Origin: Bacteroidota bacterium
GTDB taxonomy: Bacteria > Bacteroidota > Bacteroidia > Cytophagales > Cyclobacteriaceae
Direction of reading: 5' to 3'
DNA: 64,000 nt
NCBI GenBank assembly: GCA_018266435.1
Contig: JAFEAL010000008.1
Span: forward strand, 78,749-142,748
In this document: one piece after another, positions 25,723 to 35,159 of the stretch
Layout of the letters: each line of letters starts with the position of its first letter
Numbering within the stretch: position 1 is the stretch's first letter
Notes under the pieces: model-generated
Told to the model about the DNA's origin: nothing
The model's database searches: none
The model's input: only the letters and a program-made list of their open reading frames with translations
Made by a program: the position numbers and the translations under genes

Positions 25723-26622
25723 ATGAAAAAAGTTAAAAATTTAGCAGTCATTGGCTTGTTATTGTTTCCCTGGTTAGCGCAGTCGCAAGACTATACCTTT
25801 CGGGTGCTGGCCAACAAGGGTACAAATGAAGTGAAATCGGGCGATTCCTGGCAGCCTGTTAAAACCGGAGCGCAACTTAAAAAAGGAGATGAACTGAGGA
25901 TCTCAGAAAATGCTTCTGTGGGCTTGGTTCACGTTACCGGAAAACCGATGGAAGTAAAACAGGCAGGAAATTACAAAGTAGATGATCTGTCGGCCAAAGT
26001 AGGAAGCGGATCAAGTGTTCTCAACAAATACACCGATTTCATTTTGAGCAGCAACTCGCCCGAAGCCAAGAAAAACAGATTAATTGCAACCGGGGGCGTT
26101 CACCGCGGAGTGGAAGATATTAAAGTATTTCTTCCTGAAAGCCAGTTTGGCCAAGTGTTCGATCCTACTGTGTTCGTAAGTTGGGGAGCATCCAAAGCTT
26201 CACCTCCCTACGTTGTTTCGGTAAAAAATATGTTTGGCGATGTACTCTCAGAAACAGTGACCCCCGAAAAACTGGTTCAACTTGACCTGAATGATCCCAA
26301 GTATGCCAAAGAAACTCCCGTACTGGTAGAGGTTCGCTCTAAAGCCGATGGAAAAAGTAACTCTACCTCGCACGCCATCACCCGCCTGACAGGCGAGCGC
26401 TACAACGAAATGAAAAAACAATTGGATGCTGACCTGGCTGACTTGAAAGAAGAGACTGCTTTCAACGAATACCTGAAAGCATCTGTTTTTGAACAAAAGA
26501 AATTATACATCGATGCCATCGCCAGCTATGAAAAAGCAATGAAACTGGATCCTCAAAATCCCACTTACAAAGAAGGCTATGAGGAATTTCTGCTGCGCAA
26601 CAAAATGAAGACTGACAAATAA
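25723..26622 (+). CDS. Secreted FecR-like/TPR-like protein
   Basis: A 299-residue exported protein. Residues 1-21 are a signal peptide. Residues about 25-85 resemble the FecR domain (QPVKTGAQLKKGDELRISENASVGLVH, with the G-x-L-x-x-G-D-x-L pattern). The C-terminus (KKLYIDAIASYEKAMKLDPQNPTYKEGYEEF) is a single TPR-like repeat. In Bacteroidota such proteins often accompany CHASE2 sensors, as here. A strong terminator follows. It may present a signal to the CHASE2 protein; this is inference. Confidence 0.72.
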   Translation: MKKVKNLAVIGLLLFPWLAQSQDYTFRVLANKGTNEVKSGDSWQPVKTGAQLKKGDELRISENASVGLVHVTGKPMEVKQAGNYKVDDLSAKVGSGSSVLNKYTDFILSSNSPEAKKNRLIATGGVHRGVEDIKVFLPESQFGQVFDPTVFVSWGASKASPPYVVSVKNMFGDVLSETVTPEKLVQLDLNDPKYAKETPVLVEVRSKADGKSNSTSHAITRLTGERYNEMKKQLDADLADLKEETAFNEYLKASVFEQKKLYIDAIASYEKAMKLDPQNPTYKEGYEEFLLRNKMKTDK

Positions 26623-26647
26623 TAACATCAGGTTATAAATCACGCGA

Positions 26648-26676
26648 AGCCCCGACTGGTTCGGGGCTTTTTATTT
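26648..26676 (+). terminator. Intrinsic terminator after the FecR-like gene
   Basis: Stem AGCCCCGA (26648-26655) with TCGGGGCT (26661-26668), then TTTTTATTT. Confidence 0.88.
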
Positions 26677-26677
26677 C

Positions 26678-26707
26678 TTGGCTGACCAAAGAATTATTTT
26701 AATTTTG
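26678..26707 (+). promoter_or_regulatory. Promoter of sucD
   Basis: TTG at 26678-26680, 19-bp spacer, TAATTTTG at 26700-26707, which matches TAnnTTTG. It is 20 bp before the ATG of sucD and begins in the tail of the preceding terminator. Confidence 0.6.
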
Positions 26708-26727
26708 CTTCTCTTAACCAATCTAAT

Positions 26728-27603
26728 ATGAGTGTACTGGTCAACAAAAATTCACGGGTTATCGTGCAGGGATTTACCGGCTCTGAGGGTTCGTTCCATG
26801 CCGGACAAATGATAGAATACGGCACCAATGTAGTGGGCGGAGTAACCCCGGGCAAAGGCGGCCAAGTGCATTTAGGTCGCCCGGTTTTCAATACGGTAAA
26901 AGAGGCTGTGGAAAAAACCGGAGCCGATGTGTCCATCATTTTTGTGCCTCCTGCTTTCGCAGCCGATTCGATCATGGAAGCCGTGGATGCCGGCATCAAA
27001 GTGATTGTCGCCATTACTGAGGGTATTCCGGTAAAAGACATGATGATTGCCAAACAGTACGTAAAAACACACGGTGCCACACTGATCGGGCCAAACTGCC
27101 CGGGAGTGATTACACCGGGCGAAGCCAAAGTAGGCATCATGCCCGGATTTGTTTTCAAAAAAGGAAAAATAGGAATTGTATCAAAGTCCGGCACACTGAC
27201 CTACGAAGCAGCCGACCAGATTGTAAAAGCAGGGCTTGGAATCACCACAGCCATCGGCATTGGCGGTGACCCGATTATTGGCACACCCACTAAAGATGCG
27301 GTAGAGTTGCTGATGAACGACCCCGAAACGGAAGGCATTGTAATGATCGGTGAGATAGGCGGAAATTATGAGCCGGTAGCTGCACGATGGATTAAAGAAA
27401 CCGGAAATAAAAAACCCGTAGTTGGTTTTATTGCAGGCCAAACCGCGCCTCCCGGAAGAAGGATGGGCCATGCCGGTGCCATTATTGGCGGAGCAGAAGA
27501 TACGGCCGAAGCAAAAATGAAAGTAATGCGCGAGTGTGGCATTCATGTAGTCGAATCACCCGCGCTCATTGGCGACACCATGCTCAAGGCTTTGGGAAAA
27601 TAA
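26728..27603 (+). CDS. sucD: Succinyl-CoA ligase (ADP-forming) alpha subunit
   Basis: A 291-residue TCA-cycle enzyme subunit that, with SucC, interconverts succinyl-CoA and succinate with nucleotide phosphorylation. The CoA-binding Rossmann segment ([23 protein letters not shown]) is at the N-terminus; the phospho-histidine loop is [13 protein letters not shown] near residue 250. Length matches the family. sucC is not in the window, so the subunits are unlinked here. It has its own promoter at 26678-26707. Confidence 0.97.
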   Translation: MSVLVNKNSRVIVQGFTGSEGSFHAGQMIEYGTNVVGGVTPGKGGQVHLGRPVFNTVKEAVEKTGADVSIIFVPPAFAADSIMEAVDAGIKVIVAITEGIPVKDMMIAKQYVKTHGATLIGPNCPGVITPGEAKVGIMPGFVFKKGKIGIVSKSGTLTYEAADQIVKAGLGITTAIGIGGDPIIGTPTKDAVELLMNDPETEGIVMIGEIGGNYEPVAARWIKETGNKKPVVGFIAGQTAPPGRRMGHAGAIIGGAEDTAEAKMKVMRECGIHVVESPALIGDTMLKALGK

Positions 27604-27699
27604 AATCAGTTAGAAACTTTAGTCAGGCATTTTCTTTGAGGGGGCTGTGTTATTAGTAAGAGATCAGAAAACTTCCTGACGAGAGGTTACCCCTGAGTA

Positions 27700-30153
27700 T
27701 TAATGTTGAATGAGAATCTGTTTTTGCCTCACTGCTTCCCTGTACACTACATTGAGATAATACAGGTCGGATGGCAATCCTAATAACGGAACGGATACAG
27801 TGCAGTTAGATGACTGAGTTGAGTATACACGTTGACCTGACTTGTTAAACAGCATTATTTGACAAGGCTGTGGGAGTGTTACAGATGCTATACTTTGTGT
27901 GCTATCTACTACATTTACCGTTAAAGAAGTGCTTGCAGGATTGGGGAAAACTGCGACTGACATCATTTGACCTCCTCCACCCGAACAATTTGAAATTGCT
28001 GCGATATATTTTTTATTAATACTTCCACACGCGTTTGATGTAGTCAAAGTAAAATACGTTGTGCCTGCTGCGTCAGCCAAAAGGTTCACATAAGTCCCCG
28101 AACCAGATACCTCAAGAATCGAAGGATTTCCAGAAGCCCACGCGTAGGTTGATGCACCGCCAACTGTATTAACGTTAGCAATTACCGTTGCTCCAACACA
28201 GAATGGTGGATTATTAATGTTTTTGTTTAGAGAACCCGGTGATGCAGGTTGACCAATCCAAATTGGTACGGTCACTGTTGTATTACATCCAGCACCAGTT
28301 ACTAACGCACTTACAATAACCTGTCCACTATAGGAATTTACTCGCGTTGCTACTCCACTTGTAGAATTGATTGTGAGACCTGAAGTATTGCTTGAAGACC
28401 AAGAAACTGTTGAATTTACAGGATTATTTACGGTAAAAGTACCTGAGGCACATAAAGGGGATGACGTTACAATGGGCGAACTTGTTCCTGAATACGCAGC
28501 TCCGACCCCAACCGAATACCACGCGCTCGTAACTTGTGCGACTTCGTTAGATGCTGTGCCGTACAAATCAGTGGCTGCACTTATCATTGCAGTTCTTGCC
28601 CCTAAATAATTCGAACCGGAAGTCAAATAATATAATTCTGCCCTATAAACTATACTTGCAGCCTTGTCACTTGTTATCCCAAAAACCGAATATGACGGAT
28701 TGCCTGAATTGTCATCAATAAACCCACAACCTCCCACTGAAAGGAGATAAAACCAATGGCTTAGTACAGTGGAGTTGGTGTGTGGTTCACCATTCTCATC
28801 CCAAAATTGACCTTGATATGTCGTGGGATAACCACCGGTAACGCTTTTGTAGTTATCACCCCCAGTTTTAGGATTCGAGAGTGACCGTAAGCATGGTGAT
28901 CCATCGGCCATCACTTCTTCTCCAATTTCCCACATTTGTTTGCTCGGTGCAGCCCAATGTTCGATTACCGCTGCCCAAATATCACTTAGGCCTTCGTTTA
29001 ATGCTAACGCCTCGCCACTCCCCCCAGCCAAGTTGCAAGTGTATTGGCAAACGCCATGGCCAGTTTCATGAGCAATTATATCTAATGATACAAGGGGATA
29101 GAAACTAATCCCGTCACCGTCCCCATAGAACATTGATGCGTTAGGCGGATTCCAAAACGAATTAGCATAATTTGAAGAAAAATGGACGTAATTATTTAAA
29201 GGGAGGCCATTGTTATCAAGGCTGTTTCGATTTTGCACTGATTTCCAGTAGTTCAGTATTTGTTGAGAGGCCCAATGCACATCTAAAGCAGCATTGTCTT
29301 TATTCGAATCGTTATACTCAGCCGCAGTCCAATTATTATCATTATCAGTAAAGTCGATAGCTGAGGAAGTCGTGGTATAGTCTGTTGAATGTTGAAAATT
29401 CAATGTAGTAACATTAACACTGTTCAAAACCTCTCGCAACCTGAACGCACCGTTATACGAATCTGTTGTGATGGTTTGTGTTCCGCTATATCGTGTTGCT
29501 GCCGTTCCAGTTGAGTTCGCCTTACAAATAAAGGAACTTTTTCTAACCGTCTCGCCAGTTTGTGCGTCAACGTATACGTTTTCAAATAAGGTAGGGTCAA
29601 TTGCGGCAACCGCAAATTTCCAGCACAATACAAAGCCAGCCGTCTCCGCTTTTCCGGGTGCAAAGACGAGTTCTGCTTTGGGATAATTTGAATCCTTTGA
29701 GGTCACCCAGGAGTATTTCTTCGCGTTAATAACTCTAAGCGCATTAGATAGTGCTTTGCCTGAGTCTATGTGTGGAGAAATATTGCCAGTTGTTATTTTA
29801 GCAAGTGCCCCATTGACTGTTTGGATATTCGAGAACCTTATATGAACAGAATATGAAGACCCCTCTACCTTTATGCCATTGAAATAGTGCTGATAAAACT
29901 GGTGAGTGTACCCCAATTCGTCCGTCTCTGTCCTTACTATGGAAAAGCTATCCCCATGTCCAAGCCTCAATAATGATCTAAGGAATTGAGTGTCCGGAGC
30001 ATGTGATGAGCCTTCCCGAAAACGAACAAAAGTTATTTTAGAATTCTTATCTCTTTGTACTTCCAAAGTATCATTCTGGGCAAATAGGTAAACCTGAGAA
30101 AACACAAATATTATGCTCAAAAGGAATCGATTGGCAAGTGAGATTTGTATCAT
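27700..30153 (-). CDS. Secreted M4 (thermolysin-like) protease with T9SS C-terminal domain
   Basis: An 817-residue secreted zinc protease. Order: signal peptide (1-26), FTP propeptide domain (about 50-210), M4 catalytic domain with HETGH at 362-366 and NEGLSD at about 386-391 (HExxH plus ExxxD), then Ig-like domains with cysteines, and a C-terminal type IX secretion sorting domain starting near VAVFPNPASTSLTV. The sorting domain predicts export across the outer membrane by the Por/T9SS system. It would degrade proteins outside the cell; target unknown. It is convergent with sucD and 12 bp downstream of the lipoprotein gene, probably one transcript. Confidence 0.93.
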   Translation of the reverse strand: MIQISLANRFLLSIIFVFSQVYLFAQNDTLEVQRDKNSKITFVRFREGSSHAPDTQFLRSLLRLGHGDSFSIVRTETDELGYTHQFYQHYFNGIKVEGSSYSVHIRFSNIQTVNGALAKITTGNISPHIDSGKALSNALRVINAKKYSWVTSKDSNYPKAELVFAPGKAETAGFVLCWKFAVAAIDPTLFENVYVDAQTGETVRKSSFICKANSTGTAATRYSGTQTITTDSYNGAFRLREVLNSVNVTTLNFQHSTDYTTTSSAIDFTDNDNNWTAAEYNDSNKDNAALDVHWASQQILNYWKSVQNRNSLDNNGLPLNNYVHFSSNYANSFWNPPNASMFYGDGDGISFYPLVSLDIIAHETGHGVCQYTCNLAGGSGEALALNEGLSDIWAAVIEHWAAPSKQMWEIGEEVMADGSPCLRSLSNPKTGGDNYKSVTGGYPTTYQGQFWDENGEPHTNSTVLSHWFYLLSVGGCGFIDDNSGNPSYSVFGITSDKAASIVYRAELYYLTSGSNYLGARTAMISAATDLYGTASNEVAQVTSAWYSVGVGAAYSGTSSPIVTSSPLCASGTFTVNNPVNSTVSWSSSNTSGLTINSTSGVATRVNSYSGQVIVSALVTGAGCNTTVTVPIWIGQPASPGSLNKNINNPPFCVGATVIANVNTVGGASTYAWASGNPSILEVSGSGTYVNLLADAAGTTYFTLTTSNACGSINKKYIAAISNCSGGGGQMMSVAVFPNPASTSLTVNVVDSTQSIASVTLPQPCQIMLFNKSGQRVYSTQSSNCTVSVPLLGLPSDLYYLNVVYREAVRQKQILIQH

Positions 30154-30165
30154 AAAGTTCTTTAG

Positions 30166-30639
30166 TTATAGTTTTACACGAGATAAATAATAGTCATAGC
30201 AATCAGGACAAGTGTCCGACAGAATTAACATTCCATCCTTAATTTGTACTGCAAACAATTCAAATTGGATAGGATTAAGTGGCCAACTCATGACGTAGGC
30301 CCCGTAAGGTGCATAATTTGGTTTTTCCCAATTGATGGGAGTGTTTAAAGTTATTTTTCCTGTATCAATTCGAATAAAAGTATCGGCCCATTGAAAATGA
30401 AATTCAAAATAAGTCGTATCAAAATCTGTCCTTTCAGTTCCCGTAAATCCACCTATTTTGTAATTTAACTTCCAGTCCCCCGCTATATAGTACTTAATCG
30501 TATTTATCGATTTATTATAAAGTATTATGTTTTGCACGGTCTGAGGATTGGGCATTGAAATATTATCATTAGCGCAACCAACAACCAAAATAATAAATGG
30601 TACAATGGCAGATGAAAATGTTGGTCTAAAACGTTTCAT
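30166..30639 (-). CDS. Small lipoprotein of unknown function
   Basis: A 157-residue protein with a lipoprotein signal (hydrophobic stretch then LVVGC, cysteine at residue 22). The mature part has beta-rich segments and a C-terminal DTCPDCYDYYL with a CxxC-type pair. No known family was recognised. It lies just upstream of the M4 protease gene on the same strand and may be co-expressed. Its upstream flank is the transposase remnant at 30701-31122. Confidence 0.6.
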   Translation of the reverse strand: MKRFRPTFSSAIVPFIILVVGCANDNISMPNPQTVQNIILYNKSINTIKYYIAGDWKLNYKIGGFTGTERTDFDTTYFEFHFQWADTFIRIDTGKITLNTPINWEKPNYAPYGAYVMSWPLNPIQFELFAVQIKDGMLILSDTCPDCYDYYLSRVKL

Positions 30640-30700
30640 TTTAAAATCTCAGTCTATAAAATTAACAGAAATTAGAAAACCGTTCAAATGCTAAAATGCA

Positions 30701-31122
30701 ATGATTGAAATTTGCAAAAAAAGTAAAATCGACATCGCCCTTGATCTTATTGCCGATATTAAAAAACGATTGAAAATCCCCTTTCTTCAACCGGTGTGCT
30801 GAAAGCCTATTTTCATTGTCTTCCCATTTGGCTCTTCGATGAGCGGGATTTGAAAAAAAATGCAAATTCACCTTACTGATCCGAAAAGAGATGAACGGTG
30901 ATCTTTCCTTCCGCCTCACCAACAGCACCTCTCACCCACAACGGCTTGCTTATATACAAGTTCAACGCTATTTTGTAGAACATGCTTTTTTTGCGATGCA
31001 AAACAAGAACTTGGAATGGATCAGTGTCATGTGGTGGGTATGCAGAATGGAATAAGTATATGACTTTGGTAATGATTGCACAACTATTCATTCAACAAGA
31101 GAAGCTTTCACATCGACTATAA
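30701..31122 (+). pseudogene. Decayed IS701/IS4-type DDE transposase remnant
   Basis: Pieces of one transposase can be read in three shifting frames. First comes ATG at 30701 with IDIALDLIADIKKRLKIPF; then VLKAYFHCLPIWLFDERDL (frame starting at 30772); then from 30861 a segment with FTLLIRKEMNGDLSFRL and QRLAYIQVQRYFVEHAF; then, after a stop at 31053, WNKYMTLVMIAQLFIQQEKL ending at 31122. These match the order of IS701-like transposases (strand before the second Asp, WLWD-like block, LIVRRE-SLSN block, RYWVE-AF helix with the catalytic Glu, and the final helix), with an internal deletion after IPF. No terminal inverted repeats were found. Family call is from memory of conserved motifs. Confidence 0.6.
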
Positions 31123-31266
31123 ACAAAGTACGGTAACTGCACAAGATGTAGTCAGAATAATAATCCTGATGACCCTACCACAGAAAAAGTTTCATCAAAC
31201 GCTTCAACATATTATAACCAAAAACAAAACCCTATTTGCTAAAATCTGATATTTGACAAAGTAGAG

Positions 31267-31518
31267 CTAAAACGAAGCCCTAAACTCCTTCTCCAGATTC
31301 TGGTTGAGGTGGTTGAGGTTGTTGAATATTTGAAGTTGTTCCGGCTCACGGTCAATGTTATCGTTTTTGTAGATCACCTCTACAAAAAAACTTTTTACCA
31401 TGTACAAAAAAATCTTGCGGTCATTGCGCACCCTTGATCCCAGCATGATGCCATGCTCACGCAAATAGGCCAGTTGCTTGGCTAATGAAAAATATTTGAA
31501 CCCCCAGTTGAACCACAT
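31267..31518 (-). CDS. Conserved small protein, function unknown
   Basis: An 83-residue, strongly charged protein (MWFNWGFKYF at the start, DREPEQLQIFNNLNHLNQNLEKEF at the end). It has no signal peptide or membrane segment. I do not recognise a named family, but the orderly start and amphipathic helices look coding. It lies alone on the minus strand between the transposase remnant and the PhoH gene; its ORF has a good ATG and no overlap with other genes. Confidence 0.6.
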   Translation of the reverse strand: MWFNWGFKYFSLAKQLAYLREHGIMLGSRVRNDRKIFLYMVKSFFVEVIYKNDNIDREPEQLQIFNNLNHLNQNLEKEFRASF

Positions 31519-31776
31519 ATAATTTTTGTTTCTGTTTTGCTTTTAATGCCACAAATAACAAGGAAGTAAATCGCACTTTCAAAAATGAGTTTTTAGAGGC
31601 AGCTATGATGTACCCTTAAAACAGCACGCATCAGCAGGCAAACGTGCAAATCGTTTATTTCCTTACAAGTGATTTTATTCAAGAACCTAATTAATTACAC
31701 TAAAAAAGGAAGTTTTTGTCTGTAATTTGAGATAAGTGCCGCTAAATCTTGCAACCTTAGGTTACTATCAAAATCC

Positions 31777-33147
31777 TTACAACAGGTCATTGGCTAAATT
31801 GGCCAGTTCGCTGCGCTCGCCTTTTTCAAGCGTGATGTGGGCATAGAGCTCGTGGTCTTTCAGCCGGTCAATCAGGTAAGATAACCCATTGCTTTGTGAG
31901 TCGAGGTAAGGCGTATCAATCTGGTGAATATCTCCGGTAAAAATGATTTTGGTGTTTTCGCCTGCCCGGGTGATGATGGTTTTCACCTCGTGCGGAGTAA
32001 GATTTTGCGCTTCATCTACGATAAAACAAATGTTAGAGAGGCTTCTTCCGCGTATGTAAGCCAGCGGGGTGATTACCAGCTTTTCGTTGTTTACCATTTC
32101 GGTAATCTTGGAATATTCTTTGTCGCTTTCGCTGTATTGATTTTGAATGAACTTGAGGTTATCCCACAGCGGTTCCATGTAGGGGTTCAGTTTTGATTTG
32201 ATGTCGCCCGGCAAGTAGCCGATGTCTTTGTTGCTGAGCGGCACAATGGGCCGTGCCAAATAAATCTGTTTATACTCCCTTTTTTGTTCCAAGGCCGCGG
32301 CCAGGGCAATCAATGTTTTTCCGGTGCCGGCCACGCCCTGCATTGATACCAGTTTGATTTCCGGCTTCAATACCGCATGGATGGCAAACGCTTGCTCCGC
32401 ATTGCGCGGCTTGATGCCGTAGGCATTTCGTTTCTCCACTTGCTCTACCATGCCGTTGGCAGAATTGTAAAAAGCAAGGACTGATTTTTTGCCGTTGCGC
32501 AAAATGTAATAATGATTTTTTATGGGTTTCTCCCGGCCCAGCACTTCACCGGGCGGACAATATCCTTTTTCGTAAATCAGGTCAATAGCATCGGAGTCTG
32601 CATTATCTAACACCGTGCGGCCGGTATGCAGCGAACTGATGTTTTGAATTTTTCCGGTGGTGTAATCTTCGGCATTCAACCCCAGGGCTTTCGCTTTCAG
32701 TCGCAGGTTAATGTCTTTGCTTACCAAAATCACTCTCCTGCCTTTCTCTTCTTTTTGTAACAACAGCGCTGCATTCAAAATGCGGTGATCCGGTTTCTCT
32801 TCATTAAAGACTTTGTTGGCATCCATTCCGTTGATGCCGCCTGTGTCCATCACCACTTTAAAGTTGCCTTTACTCTTTCCGTTGATGGGATTCCATTGGT
32901 GCAGCATCTGGCTTTTGGCCAGTTTGTCGATCAGACGGATGAACTCACGTGCCTCAAAATTCTTCGTGTCATTTCCTTTCTTGAAGTTGTCGAGTTCTTC
33001 CAATACGGTGATCGGTATGCCGATGTCGTGCTCATCAAAATTGAGGATGCTGTTGTGTTCAAAGATGATGACGGAGGTGTCGAGAACGAAGATTTTTTTC
33101 TCTGCTTTACCGGCAGGCAGATTTTTTTCTATTTTAGTTTTAGCCAT
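31777..33147 (-). CDS. PIN-PhoH fusion protein (PhoH-like ATPase)
   Basis: A 456-residue cytosolic protein with two domains. The N-terminal PIN-type ribonuclease domain (about 18-165) starts with KIFVLDTSVIIFEH, carrying the first catalytic Asp. The C-terminal PhoH ATPase domain (about 240-455) has Walker A GVAGTGKT and Walker B-like ICFIVDEAQN. PIN-PhoH proteins are RNA helicase/RNase fusions, studied in mycobacteria as PhoH2. Likely role: unwinding and cleaving RNA. It is single-cistron on the minus strand, with 235 bp to the divergent VanX-like gene. Confidence 0.92.
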   Translation of the reverse strand: MAKTKIEKNLPAGKAEKKIFVLDTSVIIFEHNSILNFDEHDIGIPITVLEELDNFKKGNDTKNFEAREFIRLIDKLAKSQMLHQWNPINGKSKGNFKVVMDTGGINGMDANKVFNEEKPDHRILNAALLLQKEEKGRRVILVSKDINLRLKAKALGLNAEDYTTGKIQNISSLHTGRTVLDNADSDAIDLIYEKGYCPPGEVLGREKPIKNHYYILRNGKKSVLAFYNSANGMVEQVEKRNAYGIKPRNAEQAFAIHAVLKPEIKLVSMQGVAGTGKTLIALAAALEQKREYKQIYLARPIVPLSNKDIGYLPGDIKSKLNPYMEPLWDNLKFIQNQYSESDKEYSKITEMVNNEKLVITPLAYIRGRSLSNICFIVDEAQNLTPHEVKTIITRAGENTKIIFTGDIHQIDTPYLDSQSNGLSYLIDRLKDHELYAHITLEKGERSELANLANDLL

Positions 33148-33330
33148 AGGCGAAGAAAGTGGTTAAAAAAATAGCGAAGACAAGTTCCTTATTGAGTTTA
33201 CTGAAACCAACAAGATTGAACGGGTCTTCGCTTCATTCCTTATGTTGCATAAAACTAAACAAAATAAATTACAGATTGCAAATCGGGGATTACAAATTAC
33301 AGGTGATTATTTTTTACGTTCGTATGGCTG

Positions 33331-33360
33331 TTGAAATAATCCGGTGAATCTGTAATTTTA
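33331..33360 (+). promoter_or_regulatory. Candidate promoter of the VanX-like operon
   Basis: TTG at 33331-33333, 19-bp spacer, TAATTTTA at 33353-33360 (one mismatch to TAnnTTTG), 22 bp before the ATG at 33383. Confidence 0.4.
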
Positions 33361-33382
33361 ATTCCCTAAACCTCAACCCGTC

Positions 33383-34057
33383 ATGCACAAATTCCTAAGC
33401 ATTGTTTTTCTTTTTTCCATCACTGCCGCAGCTCAAAATAAATATGGATTAAACCCCTTGAAGCTGGACGCCTACAACGCTTCACTGCCATCCAATCCGG
33501 AAAAAGAATTAGTAGATCTTCAGAAGGCAATTCCTTCCCTTGTGCTGGACATCCGTTATGCCACGGCAAATAATTTTACCGGTGCCAAAATTTATACGCT
33601 GGCCAAAGCCTATGCGCGGAAACCGGTGGCTGCAGCCCTGGCCAAAGCTCAAAAAGATTTTAACAAACTGGGTTACGGTATAAAAATTTACGATGCCTAT
33701 CGTCCGTATTCAGCAACCATAAAATTTTTTGAAATCATGAAAGGCGATACTACTTATGTGGCCAGCCCGTACAAGGGCTCAAAACACAACCGCGGCTGTG
33801 CGCTGGACATGACATTGATCGATTTGAAGACAAAACAAGAATTAAAAATGCCCACCGCTTATGATTCGCCCGTAAAAGAATCGTGGCCCACGGCTCCGGT
33901 GGCCGATCCTGAAATCAGAAAAAACCGCGATACGCTGATCTCGGTTATGCACAAAAATGGTTTCCGTGTTTATGAAGCCGAGTGGTGGCACTTTGATTTC
34001 AACGGCTGGAAAAATTATGACGTGATGAACATCGATTTTGAAGAGCTTCAGAAATAA
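33383..34057 (+). CDS. D-Ala-D-Ala dipeptidase, VanX/DdpX-like, secreted
   Basis: A 224-residue M15D-family zinc peptidase that hydrolyses D-alanyl-D-alanine. Residues 1-17 are a signal peptide, so it acts in the periplasm on peptidoglycan-derived dipeptides. The zinc ligands are seen in SKHNRGCALDMTL (SxHxxGxAxD) at about 133-145 and EWWHFDF near 197-203 (the ExxH motif with the catalytic Glu). A role in vancomycin resistance is not implied; no vanH/vanA partner is here. It is the first of four tightly packed genes ending at 37159. Confidence 0.93.
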   Translation: MHKFLSIVFLFSITAAAQNKYGLNPLKLDAYNASLPSNPEKELVDLQKAIPSLVLDIRYATANNFTGAKIYTLAKAYARKPVAAALAKAQKDFNKLGYGIKIYDAYRPYSATIKFFEIMKGDTTYVASPYKGSKHNRGCALDMTLIDLKTKQELKMPTAYDSPVKESWPTAPVADPEIRKNRDTLISVMHKNGFRVYEAEWWHFDFNGWKNYDVMNIDFEELQK

Positions 34058-34058
34058 G

Positions 34059-35156
34059 ATGGAAGCTCTTAACAAGCGGCTGCTCTCGTTGGATGTTATG
34101 CGGGGCGCAATCATGGTCTTACTTATGCTGGAAAGCACTGGCTTGTACGGCTACCTGATCGAGGCTACAAACGAAAATTTTCTGCACTCGTTTTTCATTC
34201 AGTTTGAACATCACCCTTGGCATGGCTTGCGTTTTTGGGACTTGATCCAACCCGGATTCATGTTCATTGCCGGCACGGCCATGGCATTCTCCGTTCATGG
34301 CCAACAACAAAAAGGGATTACCTGGAATCAGTCATTTATTAAAACAACCAAGCGATCTGCGTGGCTCTTTTTCTGGGGTGTGCTCGACTATGCCGTTCGT
34401 CCGCAAGGGTTGTCATTTGAGCTGTGGGATGTACTCACACAACTTTCATTCACCATGCTGGTTGCGTTCCTGATTTATCATTGGTCCTACCGTGCTCAAT
34501 TTTTCTTCAGCATAGGCTTGCTGATCCTCACCGAACTGCTTTATCGTTTTGCTCACGTGCCCAACTTTGATCAACCGTTTACTGACCAACATAATTTTGG
34601 TAATTATATTGACCTGGTGCTCATGAACAAGATCAACAGCGGTGGTTGGGTAGCAATCAATTGCTTGCCAACAGCCGCCCACACCATTTGGGGAGCGATG
34701 GCAGGGAAATTATTGTTGTCCGGTAATTCTGGTTTCAAGAAAATAAAGTACCTGCTGATAGCCGGTACAATTGGGTTACTATCTGGTTATCTGCTCGACA
34801 TCAGCTTTACGCCCATTATCAAACGCATTGCTACCAGTTCTTTTGTTTTTGCTTCCGCGGGCTGGTGCTTGCTTACACTCGTTTTTGTTTACTGGCTGAT
34901 TGATATGAAAGGCAACAAAAAGTTTACTCATTTTTTTGTGGTCGTCAGCATGAACTCGTTGTTCATCTATCTCTTCATCGAAATTGTAGCCGGCCGTTGG
35001 TTTAACGGATACATCGGTGCCCTCACCCGTGGGTTGATGGCTTTTGTATCCCTCCCGCCATTGGCCATGAACCTAATCACCTCTCTGGTTATTTTTTTTA
35101 TTGAGTGGAAAATGTGTGAGTTTCTTTTTAGAAAAAAAGTGTTTTTTAAAATTTGA
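34059..35156 (+). CDS. HGSNAT-like/DUF5009 membrane acyltransferase
   Basis: A 365-residue membrane protein with about 10 helices. The start RLLSLDVMRGAIMVLLML with the D-x-x-R-G motif is typical of the heparan-alpha-glucosaminide N-acetyltransferase/DUF5009 group, which transfers acetyl groups to sugars across a membrane. The ATG at 34059 follows the VanX-like stop by one base; a longer reading from TTG at 34038 overlaps that gene and is rejected. Possibly acetylates cell-wall or polysaccharide amino sugars, in keeping with the dipeptidase neighbour. The acceptor is not known. Confidence 0.82.
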   Translation: MEALNKRLLSLDVMRGAIMVLLMLESTGLYGYLIEATNENFLHSFFIQFEHHPWHGLRFWDLIQPGFMFIAGTAMAFSVHGQQQKGITWNQSFIKTTKRSAWLFFWGVLDYAVRPQGLSFELWDVLTQLSFTMLVAFLIYHWSYRAQFFFSIGLLILTELLYRFAHVPNFDQPFTDQHNFGNYIDLVLMNKINSGGWVAINCLPTAAHTIWGAMAGKLLLSGNSGFKKIKYLLIAGTIGLLSGYLLDISFTPIIKRIATSSFVFASAGWCLLTLVFVYWLIDMKGNKKFTHFFVVVSMNSLFIYLFIEIVAGRWFNGYIGALTRGLMAFVSLPPLAMNLITSLVIFFIEWKMCEFLFRKKVFFKI

Positions 35157-35159
35157 ATT

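Noticed and set aside
33383..34057. Vancomycin resistance locus
   Set aside because: The VanX-like dipeptidase has no vanH, vanA or regulator beside it; similar enzymes are used for cell-wall recycling.
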